From the NCBI RefSeq assembly GCF_006874625.1, contig NZ_CP030034.1, forward strand, positions 2,356,001-2,420,000: 64,000 nt of DNA, read 5' to 3'. Under the pieces are notes generated by a model. That model ran no database searches. It was not told the DNA's origin and saw only the letters and a list, made by a program, of their open reading frames with translations. This DNA comes from Bdellovibrio sp. NC01. Lineage in GTDB: Bacteria > Bdellovibrionota > Bdellovibrionia > Bdellovibrionales > Bdellovibrionaceae. The number at the start of each line of letters is the position of its first letter. Within the stretch, counting starts at the first letter, position 1. Below are positions 25,962 to 34,493 of the stretch, piece by piece. Position numbers and translations under genes: made by a program.

Positions 25962-27659
25962 ATGGAAAGCACATATAAAAGCAAACGTCCGGTGAAAATT
26001 CCTTACTCGGGAACAGTTTTGCTTGAGATGTCACTTCTTAATAAAGGCACGGCCTTTTCAGAATCAGAGCGCAGAGAATTAAAACTTCATGGACTTGTTC
26101 CACACACGATTGAAACAATCGAAGAACAAACGACTCGCGCCTACACTCAATTTCATCAATTCAAAGCGGATCTAGATAAACACGTTTACTTGCGCAACCT
26201 GCAAGACACGAACGAAACGCTTTACTACCACATGATCAATAAACATCTGACCGAGATGATGCCGATCATTTACACGCCGGTTGTGGGCGAAGCGTGCCAA
26301 CACTTCTCTGAAATCTACCGTGCGAACCGTGGTCTTTTTATTTCTTACCCAAATCGCGATCACATTGATGACATGCTTGCCAACGTCACAAAAAGAAATG
26401 TGAAAGTTATCGTCGTCACTGATGGCGAACGTATCTTGGGGCTTGGTGACCAAGGTATCGGCGGCATGGGCATTCCGATCGGTAAACTATCGCTATACAC
26501 AGCGTGCGGCGGCATCAGTCCCGCTTACACATTGCCGATTGTGTTGGATGTTGGAACGAACAACGAACAATTGATTAACGATCCACTGTACATGGGTTGG
26601 AAACATCCACGTATCACGGGCGAAGAGTATGAAAACTTCGTTGATGCTTTCGTCAAAGCCGTGAAACGCCGTTGGCACGATGTTCTTTTGCAATTCGAAG
26701 ACTTCGCGCAAAAGAACGCTTCCCCTATTTTAAAAAAATATCGTGAACAAATCTGCTGCTTCAATGACGACATTCAGGGAACTGCCGCAGTGGTACTTGG
26801 TTGCTTGATTGCAGCAAGTCGCGCTAACGGTGGAAAGCTTCGCGATCAACGTGTGGCTTTCTTGGGTGCGGGATCTGCTGGTTGCGGTATTGCAGAACAA
26901 ATCATTTTGCAGATGAAGCGCGAAGGTTTAAGCGACGCCGAAGCTCGCGCACGCATTTACATGGTCGATCGTTTTGGTCTATTGACTGATAAAATGCCAA
27001 ACCTTTTGGATTTCCAAAGCGCCTTGGTACAAAAAACCGATGCCCTGACTTCGTGGAATACGGAAGGTGAAGAAATCTCTTTGCTAGAAACTGTGCAAAA
27101 CGCGAAGCCAACAATTTTGATTGGTGTGTCTGCTCAACCGGGTCTTTTCACTGAAGAGATCATTCGTACTATGCACAAAAATTGTTCTCACCCGATTGTG
27201 ATGCCGCTATCGAATCCGACTTCGCGTGTGGAAGCTCTGCCAGAAAATATTATTCGTTGGACAGACGGTGCTGCACTTGTTGCGACAGGGAGTCCGTTTG
27301 CGCCAGTGACATATAACGACAAAGTTTATCCCATTGCCCAATGTAATAACTCGTACATCTTCCCTGGTATTGGCCTTGGTGTTTTGACTTCAAAAGCTCG
27401 TCAAGTCACAGACGGTATGATGATGGCAGCAAGCAATGCGCTGGCTGATTGCTCACCTATGGCGAAAGATCACAAAGGGGCATTGCTACCAAATCTTGCC
27501 GACATTCGTGAAGTGTCCCGTACAATCGCTTTACGAGTGGCAAAAGCGGCCATGGAAGATGGCGTTGCTAAGAAAGTATCTGACGAAGAATTACAAAAAT
27601 CTTTGGACGAGAATTTCTGGTATCCCGAATACCGCAGCTATACGAAGGCTGACTGGTAA
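25962..27659 (+). CDS. NAD-type malic enzyme (malate dehydrogenase, oxaloacetate-decarboxylating)
   Basis: This cytosolic enzyme converts malate to pyruvate plus CO2 with NAD(P)+. The 565 residues match the long E. coli MaeA/eukaryotic type: [53 protein letters not shown], metal site [12 protein letters not shown], nucleotide fold [13 protein letters not shown], and [19 protein letters not shown] lies six bases before ATG 25962; the upstream TTG at 25950 is less likely. It probably feeds pyruvate and reducing power from C4 acids derived from amino-acid catabolism. Confidence 0.94.
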   Translation: MESTYKSKRPVKIPYSGTVLLEMSLLNKGTAFSESERRELKLHGLVPHTIETIEEQTTRAYTQFHQFKADLDKHVYLRNLQDTNETLYYHMINKHLTEMMPIIYTPVVGEACQHFSEIYRANRGLFISYPNRDHIDDMLANVTKRNVKVIVVTDGERILGLGDQGIGGMGIPIGKLSLYTACGGISPAYTLPIVLDVGTNNEQLINDPLYMGWKHPRITGEEYENFVDAFVKAVKRRWHDVLLQFEDFAQKNASPILKKYREQICCFNDDIQGTAAVVLGCLIAASRANGGKLRDQRVAFLGAGSAGCGIAEQIILQMKREGLSDAEARARIYMVDRFGLLTDKMPNLLDFQSALVQKTDALTSWNTEGEEISLLETVQNAKPTILIGVSAQPGLFTEEIIRTMHKNCSHPIVMPLSNPTSRVEALPENIIRWTDGAALVATGSPFAPVTYNDKVYPIAQCNNSYIFPGIGLGVLTSKARQVTDGMMMAASNALADCSPMAKDHKGALLPNLADIREVSRTIALRVAKAAMEDGVAKKVSDEELQKSLDENFWYPEYRSYTKADW

Positions 27660-27664
27660 ATATT

Positions 27665-28012
27665 TTAGGCGAGACGTTGTTGGCGCAACTTCTCGCCCAC
27701 TTTGATCACTGCCGCAATCACGGGCTTCAATTCCCGCCCCAACTCAGTCAGTGAATATTCCACAGATGGCGGCGATGTCTTCAGTTGAGTTCTATTTATC
27801 AATCCCGACTTTTCCATGCGCTTAAGTCTGGCACTTAAAACTTTCGCAGATACCTTTGGCATATCCGTGCGCAGTTCGCTAAAGCGACGAGGGTTGTGAT
27901 AAAGGACCCACAAGATATTCGCCGTCCACGTCCCCGAGATAAAACGCATGCACGTCTCTAAAGGACAATCCGATGCGGTTGGGTCTATTTTGGTTTTACG
28001 GCGTTTCAACAT
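27665..28012 (-). CDS. HxlR-family transcriptional regulator
   Basis: This 115-residue winged-helix protein has family markers CPLETCMRFISGTWTANILW, RRFSELRTDMPKVSAKVLSARLKRMEKSGLI and VEYSLTELGREL. HxlR regulators usually respond to reactive electrophiles or quinones through an N-terminal Cys (two here: Cys19 and Cys23). It is divergent from a glutathione S-transferase gene 123 bases away, a common pairing, so it probably controls that gene. Confidence 0.92.
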   Translation of the reverse strand: MLKRRKTKIDPTASDCPLETCMRFISGTWTANILWVLYHNPRRFSELRTDMPKVSAKVLSARLKRMEKSGLINRTQLKTSPPSVEYSLTELGRELKPVIAAVIKVGEKLRQQRLA

Positions 28013-28135
28013 GGCTCACCACTTTTCTAGTTTCCAAACGGTAACTGCTTTTACTCGTAAGGCAGTACAAATTTATTTACAGAACTAGCATGCAATCGTA
28101 TTTTTGAAAAGCAATCTGACAAAAAGGAGATTCCT

Positions 28136-28744
28136 ATGAAGTTATACTTTTCACCTGGCGCCTGCGCTTTGGGTCCACAAATCATTCTGCGCGAAGCGGG
28201 TCTTAACTTTGATCTAGTCAAAGTGGATTTAAAAACAAAACAATTCGAGGGTGGCAATTATTTCGAAGTAAATCCTAAAGGCTACGTTCCTGCTTTGAAG
28301 TTGCCGGATGAGTCTTTACTGACTGAAGGAAGCATTATTTTGCAATGGATCGCGGATCAAGTTCCGGAAAAAAATCTGATTCCTCGTTTGGGTACGCGCG
28401 AACGATATACAGCCATGGAATGGTTGAATTATATTTCTTCAGAGTTGCACAAAGGCTATTCGCCATTATTCTATGCTCATGTTCATAACGAAGAAGCTTT
28501 AAAGTGGAATCATGAAAAAGTCGCAAAACGCTTGAGCTTACTTGATAAACATCTTGCCGATAACGACTACATCTTAGGTTCTGAGTTTTCTGTTGTTGAT
28601 GCGTATGCATACAACATTCTTCGCTGGTCCAACATCACAAAAGTAGATTTGACACCATTCACGAATCTTCAGTCATTCATGGCCAGAATGAATGAAAGAC
28701 CGACAGTGAAAGCCGCTGTTGCTGCGGAAGGCATTCGTCTTTAA
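28136..28744 (+). CDS. Beta-class glutathione S-transferase
   Basis: This 202-residue cytosolic enzyme conjugates or reduces electrophiles with glutathione. The start MKLYFSPGACALG contains Cys10, the active-site Cys of bacterial beta-class GSTs. The thioredoxin-like half has VNPKGYVPALKL (cis-Pro) and LTEGSIILQWIADQ (glutathione-binding SE/EGS). The helical half ends FMARMNERPTVKAA. AAGGAG fixes the start. It is divergent from the HxlR gene, implying electrophile-induced expression. Confidence 0.93.
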   Translation: MKLYFSPGACALGPQIILREAGLNFDLVKVDLKTKQFEGGNYFEVNPKGYVPALKLPDESLLTEGSIILQWIADQVPEKNLIPRLGTRERYTAMEWLNYISSELHKGYSPLFYAHVHNEEALKWNHEKVAKRLSLLDKHLADNDYILGSEFSVVDAYAYNILRWSNITKVDLTPFTNLQSFMARMNERPTVKAAVAAEGIRL

Positions 28745-28758
28745 AAAAGTATGTTCAA

Positions 28759-28796
28759 GAATAAGCGCGTCGCCTGATCGGGCTTCGCGCTTATTC
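28759..28796. terminator. Hairpin between converging genes
   Basis: GAATAAGCGCG and CGCGCTTATTC form an 11-base stem around a 16-base loop that can pair further (GCC/GGC). It lies between the GST stop and the stop of the leftward exported protein. T tracts are weak, so it is only terminator-like. Confidence 0.6.
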
Positions 28797-28799
28797 GAA

Positions 28800-29327
28800 T
28801 TATTTCAATGTGCAAGTCACGTCTGTATAGATTGACTTCCAGATTTCAGAATAACTGCGACCTGACGATCTATCATCCAGAGCTTGAACGATTTGTTTTC
28901 CCGTCAATGTTTTGCCGTAAGCAGTTGGGAAATAGAAATAAACCGAACCGTTCGCATTAGCACTTTTCGTTAAATCAATAGAAACCGTGCCGCCGCCAGC
29001 AGGGTCTGCTGTCACTGAAGTGAGCTGACCTTGCTCATCCAGAAACGCGTATTCATCATCAATACTGAAATTCACGCGACCCGCTGTAGTGACGTACTCA
29101 CCACCGCCAGTAACATGAACCACGTTGATCGCGGGTTTACCCGTACACCAGGGACCTTCGCCATCGCTATCGAAATCACAAGGGTTATGTGCAACCGGTG
29201 CCGAGACTTGCACGTCATTTAATACCAACTGACAAGAGTTACCGTCTTGATCAACACCAGCCAAAACACGGGCTTGAGCTGTCATCGACATGGCCATCAT
29301 CGCGCCAGCAATAATCATATTTTTCAT
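28800..29327 (-). CDS. Exported hypothetical protein with Gly-rich beta domain
   Basis: This 175-residue product has a signal peptide ending TAQA-RV (residue 18). Cysteines in NSCQLV, HNPCDFDSDGEGPWCTG and VTCTLK suggest two disulfides. DFDSDGEG resembles a Ca2+-binding Asp loop (inference). AAAGGAG precedes the ATG. It is divergent from a LysR regulator 98 bases away, which may control it. No family is recognised. Confidence 0.7.
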   Translation of the reverse strand: MKNMIIAGAMMAMSMTAQARVLAGVDQDGNSCQLVLNDVQVSAPVAHNPCDFDSDGEGPWCTGKPAINVVHVTGGGEYVTTAGRVNFSIDDEYAFLDEQGQLTSVTADPAGGGTVSIDLTKSANANGSVYFYFPTAYGKTLTGKQIVQALDDRSSGRSYSEIWKSIYTDVTCTLK

Positions 29328-29425
29328 GGGGGACTCCTTTAATGGGAATGCCGTCCTTATACGAAATACAAATGGGAAAGAATATGCATGTTTTCACATA
29401 TATTATATGCAATAATGTATATATT

Positions 29426-30304
29426 ATGACGAAGTATCCACGCCACCTGATCGAATCGTTCATGACTTTCGCGACTGAAAGAAATGTCGTTAAAACCGCG
29501 AACACTCTGGGAATTTCTCAACCCGCACTCAGTCGTCACTTGCAACAACTTGAAGAACTTGTCGGCGAAAAGCTGTTCCAAAAACAAGGTAGACAAAAGA
29601 CTCTATCCCCTATTGGCCATGAACTATTTGCGCGCATTCAGCCCACTTGGCAAAATTACGATGCGATTGTCGATGGGGTCGTTTCAAAATTCTCTATCGA
29701 ACCACAACAGCCCGTAAAGATCTATGGCCCCGCAGAGCTTCTGTCACGCACGGCTGCTAACTTAACGTTCCCACATCCGTTGATCTTCACGCCAACTCGT
29801 AGCGGGACTGTTTCTGAGAACGTTGCTAAAGATGAAATTGCAATTGGTATCACACGCGTTGTCCCTGACAATCTTCAGGTCAGCGCCCGTGTTCTTTTCA
29901 AAGAAGGATTTCAGATCATCTATCCGGCAAAATGGAAGATCGCCACACCCGCAACAGAACGTCAGCTTATGCAAAAGCTTAACTCCTACCCAATCCTTGC
30001 TTATGGCGAAGATTTTTCTTTTCCCGAAGAGGCTTGGAGCAAATACAAACTCGAAGGCCAACCCCAGATTCTGCGCGTTTTACAAAATTGGGAGGTACTG
30101 CAGACCTGGGTCGAAAATGGATTGGGTTGGGCTGTTGCGCCAGCGAATTTACTGCGTAAGAGCTCAAAGATCATGGCAACGCCTGCATCCAATGATCTCG
30201 CACCGCACGTGAGTTATCACCTATTATACAAAAAAGATCTCATTCGCATTCCGTGGTTTAAGGTCTTAGTGAATGAGATCTTAGAAACTTACAAATCTAC
30301 CTGA
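29426..30304 (+). CDS. LysR-family transcriptional regulator
   Basis: This 292-residue protein has an N-terminal winged HTH (FMTFATERNVVKTANTLGISQPALSRHLQQLEELVGEKLFQ), then a periplasmic-binding-like effector domain to the end (VKIYGPAEL, LPYAxE-like QIIYPAKW, GLGWAVAPANLL). The start is placed at ATG 29426, giving the usual five residues before the HTH. ATGs at 29342 and 29384 would add an AT-rich leader. The start lies in a very A+T-rich stretch (29395-29428) that is probably its promoter and autoregulatory site. The effector is unknown. Confidence 0.92.
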   Translation: MTKYPRHLIESFMTFATERNVVKTANTLGISQPALSRHLQQLEELVGEKLFQKQGRQKTLSPIGHELFARIQPTWQNYDAIVDGVVSKFSIEPQQPVKIYGPAELLSRTAANLTFPHPLIFTPTRSGTVSENVAKDEIAIGITRVVPDNLQVSARVLFKEGFQIIYPAKWKIATPATERQLMQKLNSYPILAYGEDFSFPEEAWSKYKLEGQPQILRVLQNWEVLQTWVENGLGWAVAPANLLRKSSKIMATPASNDLAPHVSYHLLYKKDLIRIPWFKVLVNEILETYKST

Positions 30305-31519
30305 TCATATAGAGGCTGGCGTTCTTTTCGCTGGCTGCACTACTAAAAACTGAAATGCACACAGGGACAGCAATCCACAGAACAGAATGACTCCACTCAT
30401 CGGGAAGGCTGTACCGTTATGAAAATAACTTACGAAGTACGAAGACACTGAAGCCATACTCCACTGCAAACACCCATAAAGAGCTGATGCCGTTCCCGCC
30501 TGATGGCCTTGTGAAGACAGGGCTCCGGCTAAAGAGTTCGGACTGATAAAATTCAAACTCGCGAGGAAAATAAAAATAGAACCCAAGAAGACATACTTCG
30601 AAGGACCACTCCACGCGAAAAGTAAAACACACGCAGAGGCAATCGCGGCAATCCGCACACTCCAACGTAAAATCGTATCTGGAGCCCAACGTGATAACAA
30701 ACGACGATTCACTTGTGAAGCCAAGACTAAACCCAGCCCATTCAAACCAAAGATCAAGCCATATTTTTCTGAAGGTATTCCCAGAAGCTCAATAAATACG
30801 AACGGAGAACCCGCTATATACGCGAACATTCCCGCGCGCACGGCCGTGTCTGGAATCAGGTAACCAACGAAATTTCTATTGCCTAAGAGTTTGATATAGG
30901 AAGTAAAGACCGTACCGATTTTTAATTCAGTTTTTCGCACCTTGCTTGTTTCAGGCAAGAAAATAGCGATCGCAATCATGCACAGCAAATTGGCGCCTGC
31001 TAATACAAAGAAAATCGCTTTCCATCCGAAGTGTTCGTTAATCACCGCACCCACGGTTGGCGCGATAATGGGTGCAATCCCCATCACTAAAGCCATATTA
31101 GACAAAAAAGTCGCGACTTGTTTCGTATCAAACAGGTCACGAATTATCGCACGCGTAATCACCATACCTGCGCAACCACCCAGGGCTTGCAACAAGCGAA
31201 AACCGATGAAGGTTTCAATATTTGGGGCGAAAGCACAACCCAACGTCGCAAAGAAATAGACAAGCATTCCCAATTGCAACGGCAGCTTACGGCCAAAGCG
31301 ATCCGCTAGCGGTCCATAAAAAAGTTGGCCGAAGGCCATACCAACGAAAAACGTCGATACCGAAAGCTCCACGTTTGACATTGTCGTCATAAAATCCTTT
31401 TGAATACTGCCAAAGGCTGGCAAGTACATATCAATAGTCAAAGGATCAAGCGCCGTTAGAGTTCCTAATAATAAAACCAAACCAATGCCGTTTAAGAGTT
31501 TACTATTTTCTTTATCCAT
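30305..31519 (-). CDS. Bcr/CflA-type MFS multidrug efflux transporter
   Basis: This 404-residue, 12-helix transporter shows LDPLTIDMYLPAFGSIQKDF, GQLFYGPLADRFGRK (MFS motif A) and RLLQALGGCAGMVITRAIIRDLFD, all typical of Bcr/CflA drug-H+ antiporters. ATG 31519 follows AAGGATGATCACC. The reading from 31540 would overlap the siderophore-reductase gene further. It is the last gene of a PadR - SIP - MFS operon, so here it may export siderophore-related or metal-chelating compounds (inference). Confidence 0.93.
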   Translation of the reverse strand: MDKENSKLLNGIGLVLLLGTLTALDPLTIDMYLPAFGSIQKDFMTTMSNVELSVSTFFVGMAFGQLFYGPLADRFGRKLPLQLGMLVYFFATLGCAFAPNIETFIGFRLLQALGGCAGMVITRAIIRDLFDTKQVATFLSNMALVMGIAPIIAPTVGAVINEHFGWKAIFFVLAGANLLCMIAIAIFLPETSKVRKTELKIGTVFTSYIKLLGNRNFVGYLIPDTAVRAGMFAYIAGSPFVFIELLGIPSEKYGLIFGLNGLGLVLASQVNRRLLSRWAPDTILRWSVRIAAIASACVLLFAWSGPSKYVFLGSIFIFLASLNFISPNSLAGALSSQGHQAGTASALYGCLQWSMASVSSYFVSYFHNGTAFPMSGVILFCGLLSLCAFQFLVVQPAKRTPASI

Positions 31520-32258
31520 GGTGATCATCCTTACTGGCATTCCAATAACCAGTTGCTTTCACCCACTGTTCATTCGCGCCACGAACAGTGACCAGTAAAT
31601 CGCGCAACTGCATTGCTACGGATTTTTCTGTCGCAATCCACACGAAATAGTCGCCAACAGGAAAACCCGTTTTTAGAATTTCATTTTTAAACTGTTCTGC
31701 GGATCCAGGCTTACGCCCATGGCGATAAAGCCATTGCACTTGCACATTTTCAGACAGTGGCAATTGAACACGATGCGTTTCATCTTCAACTTCAACAATC
31801 ACAATGGCCTTAGAGTGTGCAGGCAATTCGAAAAGACGGCGTCCAATAGATGGCAACGCTGTTTCGTCACCAATCATCAAGTACCAATCGAAGCTATACG
31901 GAACAACCCTAGATCCGCGAGGTCCACCGATTGTTAATTCGGCACCTACTTGTGCCTGTGACGCCCATGATGAACCTGGCCCTTCACCGTGAAGCACGAA
32001 CTCAATATCCAACTCTAAAGCATTGTTGTCGTATCTGCGCGGTGTATAGTCACGCATGATAGGTTTATCTTCTCCAGAAGAAGGTAAAAAGACCTTGATA
32101 TGATCATCGGGCGATAACGATACAAAATCTTTAAGCTCGGAACCGGTAAAAGTAATCCGGCGCATACGGGAATTTAATTCTTCAATCTTCTTTACCGTTA
32201 ATGTGCGCTGTTTCAGTTGATGCATCACCGTTTTAATTTCACGATCTGGTGTTGACAT
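31512..32258 (-). CDS. Siderophore-interacting protein (ViuB/YqjH-type ferric-chelate reductase)
   Basis: This 248-residue cytosolic flavoprotein reduces ferric siderophores with NAD(P)H to release iron. The FAD domain carries RDYTPRRYD (RxYTxR) and HGEGPGSSWASQAQVG. The C-terminal SIP domain has YLMIGDETALPSIGRRLEL-like sequence and FVWIATEKSVAMQLRDLLV. ATG 32258 follows AAAGGG; extra upstream codons are rejected. It lies four bases after the PadR gene and overlaps the MFS gene by eight bases. The PadR-SIP pair matches E. coli yqjI-yqjH in kind. Confidence 0.93.
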   Translation of the reverse strand: MSTPDREIKTVMHQLKQRTLTVKKIEELNSRMRRITFTGSELKDFVSLSPDDHIKVFLPSSGEDKPIMRDYTPRRYDNNALELDIEFVLHGEGPGSSWASQAQVGAELTIGGPRGSRVVPYSFDWYLMIGDETALPSIGRRLFELPAHSKAIVIVEVEDETHRVQLPLSENVQVQWLYRHGRKPGSAEQFKNEILKTGFPVGDYFVWIATEKSVAMQLRDLLVTVRGANEQWVKATGYWNASKDDHHG

Positions 32259-32262
32259 AAAT

Positions 32263-32805
32263 TTACCCTTTGAGCTTTCGAATCTCTTCAGTGGCGCGGT
32301 CAATAACTTCTGCCACCTTCAGTTTGGTTTCTTTGTTTGCATCAATGAATAAAAAAAGTTCGGCTTTAAATGCATGCATTGCACGACGAATCGGCGAAGT
32401 TTCACGACTCGCAACGTCCATCATATCTTCTCGCCCCATCTCTTGACGCAGTCGAGAGACCCGCTGCCCCGCCATTGCAAAACGCGACAAAATCTCTTTC
32501 ACGAAGGCGATGTTTTCTTTTACTAAAGTTTTTCCCTCAGAAGTGATTTTATAAAGCTTTTTATTATCTTCTGTCGTTGCTGTGGCAAATCCACCCTCTT
32601 CCAAAAACGTCAGAGTGGGATAAATAACACCGGGGCTTGGCGTGTAAACTCCAGATGAAAGATCTTCCAATGCCTTGATAAGCTCATAACCATGACGAGG
32701 TTTTTCTTCTAGCAAAAATAGAATGACATAACGAAGATCGCCGTGACGTAAAAGACGTGACAGCTTTTCTTCAACACCGCGCCCACCTCTATGATGCCCA
32801 CGCAT
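32263..32805 (-). CDS. PadR-family (YqjI-like) metal-responsive regulator
   Basis: This 180-residue protein has an N-terminal His-containing tag (MRGHHRGGRG). A PadR winged helix follows (LRYVILFLLEEKPRHGYELIKALEDLSSGVYTPSPGVIYPTLTFLEEGGF), then a C-terminal dimerisation helix region. AAGGAGATATTT before ATG 32805 decides the start over a longer frame to 32892. E. coli YqjI, also with a His-rich N-terminus, represses a ferric reductase gene and responds to Ni or Fe; by analogy this protein probably represses its own operon through three palindromes upstream. Confidence 0.9.
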   Translation of the reverse strand: MRGHHRGGRGVEEKLSRLLRHGDLRYVILFLLEEKPRHGYELIKALEDLSSGVYTPSPGVIYPTLTFLEEGGFATATTEDNKKLYKITSEGKTLVKENIAFVKEILSRFAMAGQRVSRLRQEMGREDMMDVASRETSPIRRAMHAFKAELFLFIDANKETKLKVAEVIDRATEEIRKLKG

Positions 32806-32824
32806 AAATATCTCCTTTGCTTCA

Positions 32825-32882
32825 GATATATCTTTTTTAAATGTTTTCGATATATCTAAATAGACACTACTTCCGATATATC
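32825..32882. promoter_or_regulatory. Three GATATATC palindromes, likely PadR operator
   Basis: AGATATATCT (core 32825-32832), CGATATATCT (32849-32856) and CGATATATCG (32875-32882) lie 24 and 26 bases apart, on the same helix face or nearly so. They are upstream of the PadR gene, the first reaching close to its ribosome site. The outer two extend to TTTTCGATATATC and GATATATCGAAAA, mirror images. Confidence 0.7.
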
Positions 32883-32951
32883 GAAAACACAAGAGGCCGA
32901 GCTTAAATGCGAATTAGTTGAGAATTTGCAACTCAGATCGATTTAAATAAC

Positions 32952-32978
32952 AAAAGATCTCTTCCTCAGAGATCTTTT
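32952..32978 (-). terminator. Intrinsic terminator
   Basis: AAAAGATCTCT - TCCTC - AGAGATCTTTT, a perfect 11-base stem downstream of the leftward lipoprotein gene at 33013. Confidence 0.75.
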
Positions 32979-33012
32979 AGATCGTGAAGTAAAATAATTT
33001 GTATCGCGAAAT

Positions 33013-33522
33013 TTATTGAATATTAGAATCGGCAAAACTCACCGAAAGCGGAATAGTCTTTTGCCCTTTGGTGATGTGCCCTTTCAGATTGAATCCTTTT
33101 GTGACGTCGGCCTTTTCTTGCGGGACTTCAAATGTATAAACTAAGCGCGTGGTCTCCCCGGCTTTGACATTCACCTTTTCTTTGACTTGCATAAGGGCAG
33201 CATAGTCGCCGTTGTTCGAATAGTGCCCCGCCTTCGACAAAATCAGAAGTTTCTTATCATCATCGGTCAGCACGATATCCTGCATCGACATCGTCGCTGT
33301 TTCGTCGCCGAAGTTTTCCATTTTTAAATCCAACAAAAGTTTCGTATCCAATCTGCGCAAAGAAAATCTCATTGTGACATCATCAAAGATGACTTTGTGA
33401 TTATCTTGAACCTGCACGGAAGCAGGCGCTTTGACTTTTGCTGGTTGATAACGAGCCACCGACTCACACCCAGTGGATAAAAACAATAAAGCAAAACCGA
33501 TAGGAGTTTTAAAAGATTTCAT
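33013..33522 (-). CDS. Predicted lipoprotein, beta-sandwich type
   Basis: This 169-residue protein has a lipobox LSTGC (Cys19). The mature protein is beta-rich (VIFDDVTMRFSLRRLDTKLLLDLKME, TTRLVYTFEVPQ), with alternating hydrophobic strands like an Ig or DUF-type accessory domain. It has no catalytic motif. It is divergent from the methyltransferase gene at 33599. Confidence 0.75.
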   Translation of the reverse strand: MKSFKTPIGFALLFLSTGCESVARYQPAKVKAPASVQVQDNHKVIFDDVTMRFSLRRLDTKLLLDLKMENFGDETATMSMQDIVLTDDDKKLLILSKAGHYSNNGDYAALMQVKEKVNVKAGETTRLVYTFEVPQEKADVTKGFNLKGHITKGQKTIPLSVSFADSNIQ

Positions 33523-33598
33523 TTTGAAATTCTATGACTGCTATTGTCTTTGGGTAAAATTCATTTAAACTAGATGTTGGATCACATGGAGGAGCTGT

Positions 33599-34297
33599 AT
33601 GTCTGACAACAAACCTGCGCAAACAGATAATCAGTCCGGCTACGACACGTGGTCAGAGTTTTACGATCAATATCCAAACCCTACGGTTGCCGCCGATGAG
33701 TTGTCATTTTCAAGCTATTGGAATGATCTGCAAAATAAAACTGTTTTAGAGATTGGTCCCGGCACAGGTCGCAACACTATCAAACTGCTTCAACAACACA
33801 ATCATGTCGTGGGCATCGACGTATCTGAGGGTATGCTGCAAAAAGCGAAAGAAAAGCTCCCTGAAGAGAATCTGGAGCTGATTCACGCAGACATCATGAC
33901 TTATGATGGTTTCACTGCGGATCAGTTTGATGCTGTCGTTGCAAGCTTAGTCATCGAACACATCCATGACCTTACCATGTTCTTTAAAAAGCTTGCGGCT
34001 TGTTTAAAAATGGACGGCCCGGTTTATATCTCAGAAATTCATCCAGATCGCACGGTCGAAGGAATTCTTGCGCACTTCAAAGTGAACGAACAAGAAGAAG
34101 TGCATCTGACAAGTCATGCGCATACAGAAGAAGATTTCCAACAAGCTGCAAGTGCGGCTGGCTTTGAAGTGGTCCGCAAAGAAACCATCTATGGCACTGA
34201 AGAGCTTGCCCAGATTAATCCAAAATGGCGAAAGCATATTGCCAATCCACTTTTGCAAATCTGGGAATTCAAGAAATCGCGAGAACTGCAGACTTAA
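33599..34297 (+). CDS. SAM-dependent methyltransferase (class I)
   Basis: This 232-residue enzyme has motif I VLEIGPGTGRNTIKLL, post-I GIDVSEGML, motif II FDAVVASLVIEHI and motif III-like MDGPVYISEIHPD. The fold is of the Methyltransf_11/UbiE-like group; the substrate is unknown. The start follows GGAGGAGC. It stands alone, so no pathway can be inferred. Confidence 0.9.
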   Translation: MSDNKPAQTDNQSGYDTWSEFYDQYPNPTVAADELSFSSYWNDLQNKTVLEIGPGTGRNTIKLLQQHNHVVGIDVSEGMLQKAKEKLPEENLELIHADIMTYDGFTADQFDAVVASLVIEHIHDLTMFFKKLAACLKMDGPVYISEIHPDRTVEGILAHFKVNEQEEVHLTSHAHTEEDFQQAASAAGFEVVRKETIYGTEELAQINPKWRKHIANPLLQIWEFKKSRELQT

Positions 34298-34493
34298 AAC
34301 TTTTATCTAACAACGTTCCATCATTTTTCACTACAAAACTATCAACAAGAAAGTGATGTGGTCACTTTTTCATCTCATTTTTTATTCATGACTTTGTACA
34401 AGTTCAATGAATACAAGTTCGATTTTTTAAAAGCTCACGCAAGAATCTCGGCTACACGAAAGTCTAATGACCATCATCGCAGGAGAAATCATT

